From: JBMOKT01 sp049323895
GTDB lineage: Bacteria > Bacillota > Peptococcia > Peptococcales > BICA1-8
Assembly (NCBI GenBank): GCA_049323895.1
Contig: JBMOKT010000040.1
Span: forward strand, 1 to 30,265
Direction of reading: 5' to 3'
DNA length: 30,265 nt
Part shown: piece after piece, positions 22,059 through 30,162 of the stretch
Layout of the letters: every line of letters starts with the position of its first letter
How positions within the stretch are numbered: the stretch's first letter is position 1
Program-made: the position numbers and the translations under genes
The notes under the pieces: model-generated
Seen by the model: the letters and a program-made list of their open reading frames with translations, nothing else
Told to the model about the DNA's origin: nothing
The model's database searches: none

Positions 22059-23660
22059 TTACTTGTTTCTTACAACTATCATAGCACCTTCAGGATAAAA
22101 ATCTACATAAATATCACTTCCTAATTTTTCTGCTAAAAATCTTAGAGGTACTAGAGTCCTGCCGTTTAATACTTCACCAGGTACGTCTAATTCTACTTCT
22201 TGACCATTAACCAGGGCAATTTTTTCACCAATCGTTAAGACAATTGTTGTTTCTCCTTTTGTTACTGTTACCTGACTATCTTCTGCATTCCAGCTGACTT
22301 CAGCACCTAGTGCTTCAGCAAGGTTTCGGAAAGGAACAAGGGTACGTCCTTCCTTGTTTATTGGCGAAACATCATATTGTAATTTCTTCCCGTTGACAAA
22401 GGTTTGATACTTTTTGCTTTTCTTTTGGTACATTTTATCAAGCAACTGGTAATCCTCTTCAGGAGTATTTGCATTCACGGAAGCTTCCATTTCACTTAAA
22501 ACCTGCTCAAACTCACTTGTATCTATTCCCCTACTTTCCAGCAATTGTATTAATCTTTGTGTTGATTGTAATTGTTTTACTTGACCATTGTTTCGCACCT
22601 TTAAATGATTGCGCAAAGCGTTTAGCAGACCATGGGTTTTTCCATTACTTCCGGTATCTCCATCTTCATTTTCGTTTTCATCTTCGTCTTCATCATCTTC
22701 TTCATCGTTATTATCAATGATAATATTAATCTTCAGGACTCTTACGCCCTGCTCATCCTCATCAACTTCTCCCTGGATTTCAACCAGTACTTCATCACCA
22801 AAATAATCTGCAAAATCAGAATTATCAAAGTTACCTGCTTCGAGAATACGTACACCTTCTAATGTGTAGTAGTCCTTGCCATCACTGACATCTACTTTTT
22901 GCAATTTTCCTTTTAGTAATACTTCTCCACTATCTTCAATTTTAGTTAACTTCTGTACATACAAACTTTTCACCATATATATTGAAGGTGCTATATCAGG
23001 GTAACCCTCGACAATTATAAACTCATCTTCATAGTCTGCAAAATCCATAACTCCACTTAAACGATATCCATTTACCCCATAATAGGTGCCTGATATATTA
23101 TTTTTGTAAACAAAGCCCTGTAATTTCTTGGGCAGAACATTAATCTCAACAGCTTTTTCCAAAATAGTATAGTTTTGTGAGGAAGCAGCTTCTTGAGTAT
23201 TCAGCAGTTTGAAAGTAATATTATATTTTCCTGGCTTGGGAAAGTTGATAACCCAGGGAGTCGTTTTTTCATACTCCGCAGCCAACGCAAAGCTTGAAGG
23301 ACCCCAAGTGGCAGTTTCTCCATCTTCTAACCTAAAAGTAAACTGATTTCCTTGGTCATCTTTACCCACAAAGACTACTTCATCCTGGTCATTTAAAACG
23401 TTACTGCTGACTGAAAATTGAATACGTACACCTTCATATCCCTCAGCTCCAAGTCCTTCTGTTTGCAAGGTTACTTTAACCTCTGCATCTTCACCGGCAA
23501 TTATAGTCTCGGGAACTTGATAATCAAAACTGTAATCCGATACCGCTAATAATTGGGTATCTATGCCAGTACTATTAAACTTCTTAGGCTTAGCCATTAC
23601 CCCTGTAGCAGACCCAAAAACTAATACTAAGCTCAATAGGACAGCTAAAACTTTTTTCAT
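22059..23660 (-). CDS. Secreted protein with C-terminal copper-amine-oxidase-type stalk domain
   Basis: A 533-residue secreted protein. The signal peptide MKKVLAVLLSLVLVFGSATG ends near VMAKP. Residues about 40-180 look beta-rich and Ig-like; about 185-310 contain two OB-like stretches; a very acidic Asp/Glu/Asn run lies at about 312-335; a basic and helical linker follows. The C-terminal about 110 residues are the copper amine oxidase N-terminal-like domain, with repeated GRTLVPFRNLAEALGAEVSW and GRTLVPLRFLAEKLG motifs. This domain is common on cell-surface proteins of Clostridia and does not imply amine oxidase activity. AGGGGG precedes the ATG. Function is not known. Confidence 0.85.
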   Translation of the reverse strand: MKKVLAVLLSLVLVFGSATGVMAKPKKFNSTGIDTQLLAVSDYSFDYQVPETIIAGEDAEVKVTLQTEGLGAEGYEGVRIQFSVSSNVLNDQDEVVFVGKDDQGNQFTFRLEDGETATWGPSSFALAAEYEKTTPWVINFPKPGKYNITFKLLNTQEAASSQNYTILEKAVEINVLPKKLQGFVYKNNISGTYYGVNGYRLSGVMDFADYEDEFIIVEGYPDIAPSIYMVKSLYVQKLTKIEDSGEVLLKGKLQKVDVSDGKDYYTLEGVRILEAGNFDNSDFADYFGDEVLVEIQGEVDEDEQGVRVLKINIIIDNNDEEDDEDEDENENEDGDTGSNGKTHGLLNALRNHLKVRNNGQVKQLQSTQRLIQLLESRGIDTSEFEQVLSEMEASVNANTPEEDYQLLDKMYQKKSKKYQTFVNGKKLQYDVSPINKEGRTLVPFRNLAEALGAEVSWNAEDSQVTVTKGETTIVLTIGEKIALVNGQEVELDVPGEVLNGRTLVPLRFLAEKLGSDIYVDFYPEGAMIVVRNK

Positions 23661-23755
23661 TCTTAATTACCCCCTAAAATTTATTTGTTTTTTCTCTAAT
23701 AGATATTTCGCACCAAGCTTCCCAAATTTTGGGGTACTATAAAAAATTTTTTATT

Positions 23756-23784
23756 AAAAAATACCCCCAATTATGGGAGTATTT
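23756..23784 (-). terminator. Terminator of the 251-residue stalk-domain gene
   Basis: On the minus strand AATACTCCC, loop ATAATT, GGGGGTATTTTTT: a strong stem plus T-run 25 bp after the stop codon. Confidence 0.85.
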
Positions 23785-23808
23785 ATATTTACTATTCAAA
23801 CTTTAAAC

Positions 23809-24564
23809 TTAAACTTGTGTTTCTTCTTGAGTATCCTCTACTGCATCTTCTGCAGTTGTGCCTTCTTCGGTTGTGGCTTCTTCAGTTGTTTCTTCTTCCG
23901 AATCTTCTCCCACAATAACATCACCTGTTTTGGGGTCATAAACAACTGGATCGCCCAATGCTTCACTAATGAAACGTATTGGAACAAATACTCTATTGGC
24001 AATCATACTGGCCGGAACATCTATAGTAACTGCAACTCCATCCACTAGTACTTCCTGTGATCCTAAGAAAATTTCAATTGTCTTGCCGTCTCTTGTAACT
24101 ATTACCTTTTGGGTTTCTGCATCCCAGCTAACCTCTGCTCCTAAACCATTCATAATAGCTCTAACTGGAATTAGCGTTCTTCCTGCCTTAATAACGGGAG
24201 GCACATCAAAAACGGGATGCTGCCCTTTTACTTTGAAAACGCCTTTTGCAGGTTGGTATTCCTCTACAACGTCCTCTGATTCTTCCTCAGTGGCTCCTGC
24301 ATTCTTTAAAACATCTTTTAATGCGTTCATGCGTTCTAATTTTATTTGCTCCCGTAAAGCTTTTGCTTCTTCCTTACCTTTTTCATCAGTAACAACAGCT
24401 TCTTCTTCAGTACTCTGCTCCTGATCATTTACTACTTCTTGAGTAACTACTTCTTTTCCCTTCCCATTTCCACCAGTATCTGCTGGTTTACCTTTTGCTA
24501 GTGCACCCATGCTTGAACCAAGGAGTAAACCTAAACTTAAGATTAATACTAAAAGCTTTTTCAT
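23809..24564 (-). CDS. Secreted protein with copper-amine-oxidase-type stalk domain and acidic tail
   Basis: A 251-residue secreted protein. Signal peptide at residues 1-23 (MKKLLVLILSLGLLLGSSMG, cut near ALAKG), then an acidic helical segment, then the stalk domain at about 110-215 with AGRTLIPVRAIMNGLGAEVSW and NRVFVPIRFISEALG. The last 35 residues are rich in Glu and Thr. Domain and N-terminus resemble the 533-residue neighbour, suggesting an old duplication, but each gene has its own terminator. Start has AGGAGG. Function is unknown; cell-surface location is likely. Confidence 0.85.
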   Translation of the reverse strand: MKKLLVLILSLGLLLGSSMGALAKGKPADTGGNGKGKEVVTQEVVNDQEQSTEEEAVVTDEKGKEEAKALREQIKLERMNALKDVLKNAGATEEESEDVVEEYQPAKGVFKVKGQHPVFDVPPVIKAGRTLIPVRAIMNGLGAEVSWDAETQKVIVTRDGKTIEIFLGSQEVLVDGVAVTIDVPASMIANRVFVPIRFISEALGDPVVYDPKTGDVIVGEDSEEETTEEATTEEGTTAEDAVEDTQEETQV

Positions 24565-24654
24565 TCTAACTTCCTCCTAAACTTATTTATTTTTTAATTT
24601 ACCATAATATTCGACCCATTAATACAAATCAGGGGGTTAACCACTATAAAATAA

Positions 24655-24720
24655 GCAAATAGTACCACCAATCGGGACTTTAGTCCTGGGGAATTTTTAT
24701 AACTTTTTTGCTTTTTTATG
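24655..24720. other. Intergenic hairpin GGGACT-TT-AGTCC
   Basis: GGGACTTTAGTCCTGGGG near 24675-24692 forms a short 5-bp stem between two divergent genes. No known riboswitch was recognised. The rest of 24565-24880 is AT-rich leader sequence. Confidence 0.3.
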
Positions 24721-24778
24721 CAACTTTTTGTATCTTTTTTGTGTATAGTAAAGGTAGGGCTTATGAAGGGAAGGAAGA

Positions 24779-24814
24779 TTTACCTGGAGCAGTATCATTG
24801 AAACCTCCAGTAAA
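24779..24814 (+). other. Hairpin in the leader of the DUF2953 gene
   Basis: TTTAC-C-TGGAG (24779-24789) pairs with CTCCAGTAAA (24805-24814), giving a 10-bp stem with one bulged C and a 15-base loop, 66 bp before the start codon. No T-run follows, so it is not a terminator. Function unknown. Confidence 0.4.
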
Positions 24815-24879
24815 TTACTCCGTAAGCAGCTTAGAACTAATAAATTATTGAAAACAAAGGATTTTAGGAGGGTGCAAAA

Positions 24880-25596
24880 ATGGAGATATTAGTACAACTT
24901 TTGCTAGTTTTGCTTATTATATTTTTTTCCCTTTTGCTGCTTATTCTAATAATCCCTATAGACTATGGTTTTTTGGCAGGCATCAGTGAAAAAATATTCT
25001 TTAAAGGGTCTGTCAAGGGATGGAAGGTATATAGTATAATCTTTAACCATTCTGATGGTATTGATAATGTTGTTTTTACTTTATTGGGCTTTACCTTTAA
25101 CACCTTTTCCTACCATAATAAAAGGGATGCCATTAATAACGAAATGACTCCGACTCTTAATAAAAAGAAATCCAAAAGAAATAACAGCAGAAAAAATTCA
25201 TCTCTAATCCTTAAAGAAATGTTGGATAATATACCTTTCTTTAAGACAATACTCAAAACAGGTGTTGATATAGTCAATATTGTTAAACCTAAAATATTTA
25301 CTATTAAAGGCAGAGTAGGTTTTGATGAGCCCCATTATACAGGTATGCTTTTAGGCATGCTGTCTTTGCTCCCGGTGGTTAATAAAAATTTTGTAATTGA
25401 TATACAGCCATCCTGGCAGGACCAATCTTTAGAAGGTGGTATAGAAGCTGCAGGTCGAATAGTTCTATTAATTATCGCAGCAAAGATACTGAAGCTGCTT
25501 CTTAGTAAACAGGGGATAAAATTTTTTCTCACTGTGGGTAGAAAAAAAAATTCAAAGTTGCTGCAACCTAATTTTCTAATGATGTGTATTAACTAA
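24880..25596 (+). CDS. DUF2953-family protein (YtfI-like), probable sporulation protein
   Basis: A 238-residue protein with an N-terminal membrane helix (about 3-27), a polar lysine- and asparagine-rich middle, and a second hydrophobic segment near 195-210. The VGFDEPHYTGMLLGMLSLLP region is the DUF2953 signature. Such genes are regularly found just before ytfJ/gerW in spore formers, exactly as here (28 bp gap). GGAGGG precedes the ATG. Biochemical function is not known; a role in spore formation or germination is inferred from the partner gene. Confidence 0.8.
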   Translation: MEILVQLLLVLLIIFFSLLLLILIIPIDYGFLAGISEKIFFKGSVKGWKVYSIIFNHSDGIDNVVFTLLGFTFNTFSYHNKRDAINNEMTPTLNKKKSKRNNSRKNSSLILKEMLDNIPFFKTILKTGVDIVNIVKPKIFTIKGRVGFDEPHYTGMLLGMLSLLPVVNKNFVIDIQPSWQDQSLEGGIEAAGRIVLLIIAAKILKLLLSKQGIKFFLTVGRKKNSKLLQPNFLMMCIN

Positions 25597-25624
25597 TAAG
25601 AATAAATACGAGGAGGTTTTTAAA

Positions 25625-25987
25625 ATGGATTTTTCCAACAACATTAATTCTTTATTTGAGAAACTGCAGTCCTTTTTCCGTACGGAAACAGTAGTGGGTA
25701 ATCCTATTCATGTAGGCAGCATAACCTTGGTGCCTATAATCAGTGTTTCCTTTGGTGCCGGCAGCGGCAGCGGTGTGGGCAAAGATAATAAAGGAAACGA
25801 CGGCACCGGTGGAGGAGCAGGTGCCGGAGGTAAAATAACTCCTAACGCTATTTTAGTCATCAAAAATGATGAAGTAAGTGTAATATCCCTCAATAGCAAA
25901 GGTTCACTGGAAAAGATAGTGGATTTAGTTCCGGAAATTATAGCAAAGGTTCAGAAGGAAACAACCAAAAGCGAGGACGAAGCATAA
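25625..25987 (+). CDS. gerW: Spore protein GerW/YtfJ
   Basis: A 120-residue YtfJ-family protein. The family core is visible: FFRTETVVGNPIHVGSITLVPIISVSFG in pieces, a glycine-rich segment (GAGSGSGVG, then GGGAGAGGKITPNAILVI), and a C-terminal amphipathic region with VPEIIAKVQ. In Bacillus GerW is made in sporulating cells and is needed for normal germination responses. GAGGAGG precedes the ATG and a terminator follows the stop, so it ends the two-gene unit. Confidence 0.93.
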   Translation: MDFSNNINSLFEKLQSFFRTETVVGNPIHVGSITLVPIISVSFGAGSGSGVGKDNKGNDGTGGGAGAGGKITPNAILVIKNDEVSVISLNSKGSLEKIVDLVPEIIAKVQKETTKSEDEA

Positions 25988-26007
25988 AAAACGCCTTACG
26001 GCGTTTA
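25988..26007 (+). terminator. Terminator of the DUF2953-gerW unit
   Basis: AAACGCC (25989-25995), loop TTAC, GGCGTTT (26000-26006), directly after the gerW stop codon. Confidence 0.8.
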
Positions 26008-26031
26008 GTGGCTAGTTGTTAGTGACTAGTA
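26006..26031 (+). repeat. Intergenic TAGTGGC repeat, copy E
   Basis: GTGGCTAGTTGTTAGTG followed by ACTAGT, fused to the base of the gerW terminator. It matches copies B and C over 17 bp exactly. Confidence 0.85.
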
Positions 26032-26072
26032 AAACACATTAAAAAAGCTGTACTGGGCTAGTTATCCACAAC

Positions 26073-26100
26073 AAGGGGCTCATTTATAGAGCCCTTATTT
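26073..26100 (-). terminator. Terminator of the two-component operon
   Basis: AAGGGGCTC and GAGCCCTT with a 7-base loop, just beyond the histidine kinase stop codon; on the minus strand the stem is followed by a short T-rich stretch. Confidence 0.6.
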
Positions 26101-26102
26101 AT

Positions 26103-27455
26103 TTAATAGCTGATAGGAATAGTTATTCTAAAAACAGCACCATTAGGTGTACCATTATATGCTTCTAAGCAGCCCTTATGCCCTTCGATTATAGCCTTTG
26201 TTATAGCTAAACCTAAACCTGTCAGCCCTAGTTCGCCTTTATAAAATCGTTCAAAAATTTTCTTTTCTTCGCCATTTTTAAAACCTGGTCCATCATCACT
26301 AATTATTATCTCGAAAAAGGTATCCTTATTTTTTATATTGATATTTATTTGCTTTTCCGCGTATCTTAAACCGTTTCCAATAATATTGATTAAAGCACGT
26401 TTAAGTTTGTCCCCGTCAAAATTCCCCATGGTCTTTAAATCCCCGTAAATATTAATAGATACTCCTTTCTCATCCGCCAGTGATTTGAGACTTTTAGCAG
26501 CCCTTTGAGCAAGGTCCCCTACTTCCTGATGGGTATAGTGATAGATATCTTCAGCATTCTCCAGCTTTGTAAGAAAAACTAAGTCCTCCACTACCCTTTT
26601 CAAGCGTTGGCTCTCTTCAATAATTATTTCCAGGCTTTCCTCCAAATCGGTCCCAACAACCACCCCGTCTTTTATTGCCTCGGCATAACCTTGAATTGAC
26701 ATGAGGGGAGTCTTAAGCTCATGGGATGTGTTTTGCAAAAACCTTTTCTGCTGTTCATCATAGCTCTTCAGTTTTTCTACCATTTTATTAAAGCTGCCGG
26801 CAAGTTCCTCTATTTCATCTCCGGTATTAATTCCTTGAATTTTAACGGGATGCATCATGGAGAATTTAGCCATACCTGCCTTTAGTTGAGCTAGGGGTTT
26901 AGTCATGCTTCTGCCAAATAACCCCCCCACTACTAACGCTGTCAAACCGGCAATCATAATACTTAATAGCTGAGTACGACGAAAAATACCACCAATATTT
27001 TTAATGTCTTTATCATAGGTTAAGAGGATGACATGGGCTTTAACACTTCCATTAGTATTTTTAACGGGTATTCTTGCAATAACAAATCCCTTAGAATCCG
27101 ACTTTTCATTCTGTTGGATTAAATTCCCGATTACCTTTCTGTCCCCCTGCTCTAAATTAGTATATAATACCTTCCTCTCACTATTTATTACAATCACCTT
27201 TGATTCAATAAACCTATCTAAAACCTTTAGCTCCCTCCGTGCCGAAACGACATCGCGAATATTGACATCCTTTAAGGGAATTTTTCCCAAAGCTTCCGCT
27301 ATTAAGAGCCCTTCCCTCTGCATCTGAACTCTCGCCTCGCGGATTAAATACCTTTGGGAAAGTATATTAAATAATAACGTGGATATGAGAAAGGTTATGA
27401 TTAATATGATGAAATAAGTGAAAAAAAGCTTTGTCCTAATCCCATATCTAGCCAT
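26103..27455 (-). CDS. Membrane sensor histidine kinase
   Basis: A 450-residue kinase if started at the ATG at 27455 (ATGGCTAG overlaps the regulator stop); an in-frame ATG at 27470 is also possible. Helices at about 9-32 and 163-181 flank an extracytoplasmic sensor of about 130 residues. HAMP follows, then HisKA with phospho-acceptor His245 in NTSHELKTP, and HATPase_c with N box IIGNGLRYA (358-366), SDDGPGF (386-392) and GLGLAI (413-418). Together with the upstream regulator it forms a classical OmpR/PhoB-type pair. The signal is not evident; the upstream secreted coiled-coil protein is a candidate target or accessory factor. Confidence 0.93.
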   Translation of the reverse strand: MARYGIRTKLFFTYFIILIITFLISTLLFNILSQRYLIREARVQMQREGLLIAEALGKIPLKDVNIRDVVSARRELKVLDRFIESKVIVINSERKVLYTNLEQGDRKVIGNLIQQNEKSDSKGFVIARIPVKNTNGSVKAHVILLTYDKDIKNIGGIFRRTQLLSIMIAGLTALVVGGLFGRSMTKPLAQLKAGMAKFSMMHPVKIQGINTGDEIEELAGSFNKMVEKLKSYDEQQKRFLQNTSHELKTPLMSIQGYAEAIKDGVVVGTDLEESLEIIIEESQRLKRVVEDLVFLTKLENAEDIYHYTHQEVGDLAQRAAKSLKSLADEKGVSINIYGDLKTMGNFDGDKLKRALINIIGNGLRYAEKQININIKNKDTFFEIIISDDGPGFKNGEEKKIFERFYKGELGLTGLGLAITKAIIEGHKGCLEAYNGTPNGAVFRITIPISY

Positions 27456-28122
27456 CAACTCTATACCCATAGCCCCATACCGTACTTAGTTCAAGTCCGG
27501 AGCCCTTTTCCTTCAATTTTTTTCTTATTCTCTTTACCAGGTCATCAATAACCCTATCCTCACCAAAAAAATCATAACCCCATACCTTTTCTACCAGTTG
27601 CTCCCTTGTAAAAGGTATATTTTTGTTCCTGACGAGAAATTCAAATAAGTCGTATTCCTTAGCGGTCAGTTTTATTTCCTCACCGTCTTTTTCGACATAT
27701 CTTCTTGAGGGATGCAATTTAATATCCCTTATAATAACTACATCATTTACAAAAGTACTGCTTTTTTCTAATCTCCGGAAAATATTCTTGGCTCTGATTA
27801 TGAGTTCCCTAGGGCTAAAAGGCTTGGTAAGATAGTCGTCACCCAATTCTAGTCCTAAAAGCCTATCAAATTCTTCATCTTTAGCCGACACAAAAATTAT
27901 GGGAATCTCACTTTTAGTCCGTATCTGCTTACATAACTCCAGCCCGTCAATGCCAGGCATCATAATATCCAAAATCAAGAGATCAGGTTTGAGACGTTCT
28001 ACTTCAACGGCAACACTCTGACTATTTTCAAAAGTAGTTACCCGATACCCCTCTTTCTCAAGGTATTTTCTAATTAGGTCTCGGATGTTCCTCTCATCAT
28101 CAACAATAAAAATATGTTTCAT
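27448..28122 (-). CDS. OmpR/PhoB-family response regulator
   Basis: A 224-residue regulator. The receiver domain has acidic pocket VDDE (7-10), phospho-acceptor Asp52 in LILDIMMPG, Ser79 and Lys100 in LTKPF. The C-terminal domain (about 125-222) is a winged helix ending VWGYGYRVDG. It is paired with the histidine kinase, whose start overlaps its stop. Target promoters cannot be read from the sequence; the divergence from the terminator upstream suggests its own promoter in 28123-28225. Confidence 0.95.
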   Translation of the reverse strand: MKHIFIVDDERNIRDLIRKYLEKEGYRVTTFENSQSVAVEVERLKPDLLILDIMMPGIDGLELCKQIRTKSEIPIIFVSAKDEEFDRLLGLELGDDYLTKPFSPRELIIRAKNIFRRLEKSSTFVNDVVIIRDIKLHPSRRYVEKDGEEIKLTAKEYDLFEFLVRNKNIPFTREQLVEKVWGYDFFGEDRVIDDLVKRIRKKLKEKGSGLELSTVWGYGYRVDG

Positions 28123-28225
28123 AAATACCTCTCGCTTGAGTTTAGTTTGCTACTATTTTCTTTGTTTACTTCCGATTACCTGCAATAATATGAAGATTAA
28201 TTATGATATACATCTGCCTGTTTAA

Positions 28226-28255
28226 AAGGACAGGGCATCCGCCCTGTCCGACATT
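28226..28255 (-). terminator. Terminator between the coiled-coil gene and the regulator gene
   Basis: GGACAGGGC, loop ATCC, GCCCTGTCC (28228-28249), a perfect 9-bp GC-rich stem followed on the minus strand by four T residues. Confidence 0.8.
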
Positions 28256-28326
28256 TTATGATGGGGTAAACCCTGCTTTTCCACCATTCTTCCTTTAGTT
28301 GTTCATTGATTTTTTAATGACATAAG

Positions 28327-28851
28327 CTAGGATAAGATATCTATTATTTGCTGCAATAAGTTTATTTTTACATTCACTTTTTCATTTGCCTGTGTACTTA
28401 GAGCTATTACCTGGTCAATATGAGTTTGGGCAGCTTCCAGATTGCCTTCCCTTAGCTGCTCTCTAAATGCCTTTCTTTCTTCTCTTGTTTGCTTATGGAT
28501 TTCTCTCAACTCGTCATTTACATCCTTTATTTGGCTTCTCACCTCTCCGGCTTCTTGCAGGCTTTCCTCGTCATTAGCCTCTGTTGCAGCAATGTATAAG
28601 TCAATCAAAGCATCTTGTTTCTGAATGACTTGATTTTGTAAATTATTCCTTTCCATGCGCAGACTATTAATACTATGTAATTCATCTACAAATTCCTGAT
28701 GCATCTCAAATTTTGCCTGCCTCTGTTCCATTCGCTCCCTTTTCCAGGCTTCCCGCTCTTCCCCGAAAGGTAGTTTTTCCTCTGCAGACACACTTCCCAC
28801 ACTACAAGCTAAGAATAACCCCATTAATAAAATTGTGATAACTTTTTTCAT
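28327..28851 (-). CDS. Small secreted coiled-coil protein
   Basis: A 174-residue protein with a signal peptide (MKKVITILLMGLFLACSVGS, cut near VSAEE). The ATG at 28851 is preferred over one two codons earlier because GGAG then has 9 bp spacing. The mature part is almost wholly charged and helical, rich in Glu, Arg, Gln and Lys, with long heptad-like runs (EREAWKRERMEQRQAKF and later). It loosely resembles small extracytoplasmic CpxP/Spy-type helical proteins in size and composition, but the LTxxQ motif is absent. It lies upstream of the two-component genes, separated by a terminator. Function unknown. Confidence 0.75.
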   Translation of the reverse strand: MKKVITILLMGLFLACSVGSVSAEEKLPFGEEREAWKRERMEQRQAKFEMHQEFVDELHSINSLRMERNNLQNQVIQKQDALIDLYIAATEANDEESLQEAGEVRSQIKDVNDELREIHKQTREERKAFREQLREGNLEAAQTHIDQVIALSTQANEKVNVKINLLQQIIDILS

Positions 28852-29043
28852 TGACATCCTCTCCTTTAAATTTATTTAACTTACACCCTTAGTATAGGTA
28901 GAGAGTTTGGAACAAAAATGAAGAAATTGTGGAAAAAGTGTATGAAAAATAAATCCCTTAATTGTTTACCGTTCACACCAGGAGCGCTACCTGGAGAATA
29001 AAATGATAGTGAAATAACATTACACAAAAAAGGAGTGACTACT

Positions 29044-29187
29044 ATGCAAAGAAAAAGAGAAATGCAGTTAGCAAGGGCTTATGTACCATTTCAACCATAT
29101 GTAAGATTATATCCATTACCTGAAGCGTTGATGAAGGGCACAATTTTCCCTAATCTTTACCAGCCTTATATTGAAAAAAAAAGATAG
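29044..29187 (+). CDS. cotJA: Spore coat-associated protein CotJA
   Basis: A 47-residue protein with ARAYVPFQPYVRLYPLPEAL and the C-terminal PNLYQPY, the recognisable CotJA pattern. AGGAG lies 8 bp before the ATG. It is the first gene of cotJABC, 18 bp ahead of cotJB. CotJA is needed for assembly of CotJC into the spore coat in Bacillus. Too short for routine ORF calling, but the family pattern and operon position are clear. Confidence 0.93.
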   Translation: MQRKREMQLARAYVPFQPYVRLYPLPEALMKGTIFPNLYQPYIEKKR

Positions 29188-29205
29188 CTTAAAGGAGGTT
29201 TAAAT

Positions 29206-29454
29206 ATGGATAGATACCATTGCCCATTAATGAGGCAATTGCAGGAAGTATCATTTGCCTTGGTTGATCTTAATCTGTACCTAGATAATTATCCCGCTAA
29301 TCAGCAAGCCTTGGCAGACTTCAATATGCTGTCCCAACAATACGATGAGTTGAGAAAGCTATATGAAGCCCAATATGGTCCTCTCGTAAACTTTGGATAT
29401 GCATACAGCAAATACCCCTGGCAGTGGGTTTGTGAACCCTGGCCATGGGAATAA
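29206..29454 (+). CDS. cotJB: Spore coat protein CotJB
   Basis: An 82-residue protein of the CotJB family: LMRQLQEVSFALVDLNLYLD at the N-terminus, a helical middle and the aromatic C-terminus YPWQWVCEPWPWE. AAAGGAGG precedes the ATG. It lies between cotJA and cotJC on one transcript, normally made in the mother cell during sporulation. Confidence 0.95.
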   Translation: MDRYHCPLMRQLQEVSFALVDLNLYLDNYPANQQALADFNMLSQQYDELRKLYEAQYGPLVNFGYAYSKYPWQWVCEPWPWE

Positions 29455-29473
29455 AGAAAGGAGGAATTAATTA

Positions 29474-30046
29474 ATGTGGATTTATGAAAAGAAGCTCCAG
29501 TACCCTGTTAGAATATATAATAAAGACTTGAAGATGGCAAAATATTTAATTACTCAGTATGGCGGGCCCGACGGTGAATTAGCGGCTGCTTTAAGATACT
29601 TAAATCAGCGTTACACCATGCCCACCGGCAAAGCTAAAGGGCTATTAACTGACATAGGAACTGAAGAGCTAGCCCACTTAGAAGTAATAGCAGCAATGGT
29701 ATATCAGCTTATGAAAGGTGCCAGTGTAGAAGAAATAAAAGCCGCGGGACTAGGCGCCCATTATGCTGATCATGATAAAGCATTATTCTATGTCAACGGC
29801 GAAGGTGTACCTTGGACTGCCGCCTATATTCAGGCAAAGGGTGAGCCTATTGCCGATTTAATGGAAGATATGGCAGCAGAGCAAAAAGCCCGGGTTACCT
29901 ATGAATGGTTAATCAATTTAAGTGACGACCCTTGTGTTAAAGACCCATTACGCTTCTTAAGAGAAAGGGAAGTTGTCCACTTCCAGCGCTTCGGTGAAGC
30001 CTTGATGGATGTGCAGGAGTTTATGGATTGCAAGAAGATTTATTAG
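29474..30046 (+). CDS. cotJC: Spore coat protein CotJC, manganese-catalase family
   Basis: A 190-residue protein of the manganese-catalase/CotJC family. Glu and His residues of the di-metal four-helix bundle are seen in GTEELAHLEVIAAMV (about 56-70), DMAAEQKARVTYEWL (about 133-147) and REREVVHFQRFGEAL (about 164-178). GGAGG precedes the ATG; the gap from cotJB is 19 bp. It is a coat component that may protect the spore from peroxide. A strong terminator follows. Confidence 0.95.
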   Translation: MWIYEKKLQYPVRIYNKDLKMAKYLITQYGGPDGELAAALRYLNQRYTMPTGKAKGLLTDIGTEELAHLEVIAAMVYQLMKGASVEEIKAAGLGAHYADHDKALFYVNGEGVPWTAAYIQAKGEPIADLMEDMAAEQKARVTYEWLINLSDDPCVKDPLRFLREREVVHFQRFGEALMDVQEFMDCKKIY

Positions 30047-30060
30047 GGTATAAAATATTT

Positions 30061-30095
30061 AAAGCCAGAGCATATCAATCCGCTCTGGCTTTTGT
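30061..30095 (+). terminator. Terminator of cotJABC
   Basis: AAAGCCAGAGC (30061-30071) and GCTCTGGCTTT (30082-30092) form a perfect 11-bp stem with a 10-base loop, ending in a T-run, 14 bp after the cotJC stop. Confidence 0.93.
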
Positions 30096-30162
30096 AGTTA
30101 TTGATATTGTTTTTAACTTATACAACGATGTGGAACATTTTAGTTGGAGTGCGACACTAAAA

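Noticed and set aside
22059..24564. Copper amine oxidase activity for the two stalk-domain proteins
   Set aside because: Only the N-terminal-like stalk domain is present; the catalytic domain with its topaquinone tyrosine is absent.
26062..26070. A perfect DnaA-box sequence TTATCCACA
   Set aside because: Only one copy, with no cluster of boxes, no dnaA or dnaN nearby; one match is expected by chance over this length.
28997..29025. A sigma-E-like promoter (AATAAAA, 14 bp, CATTACAC) before cotJA
   Set aside because: Its transcript would start on the ribosome-binding site itself, and the -35 match is poor. The real sporulation promoter could not be settled.
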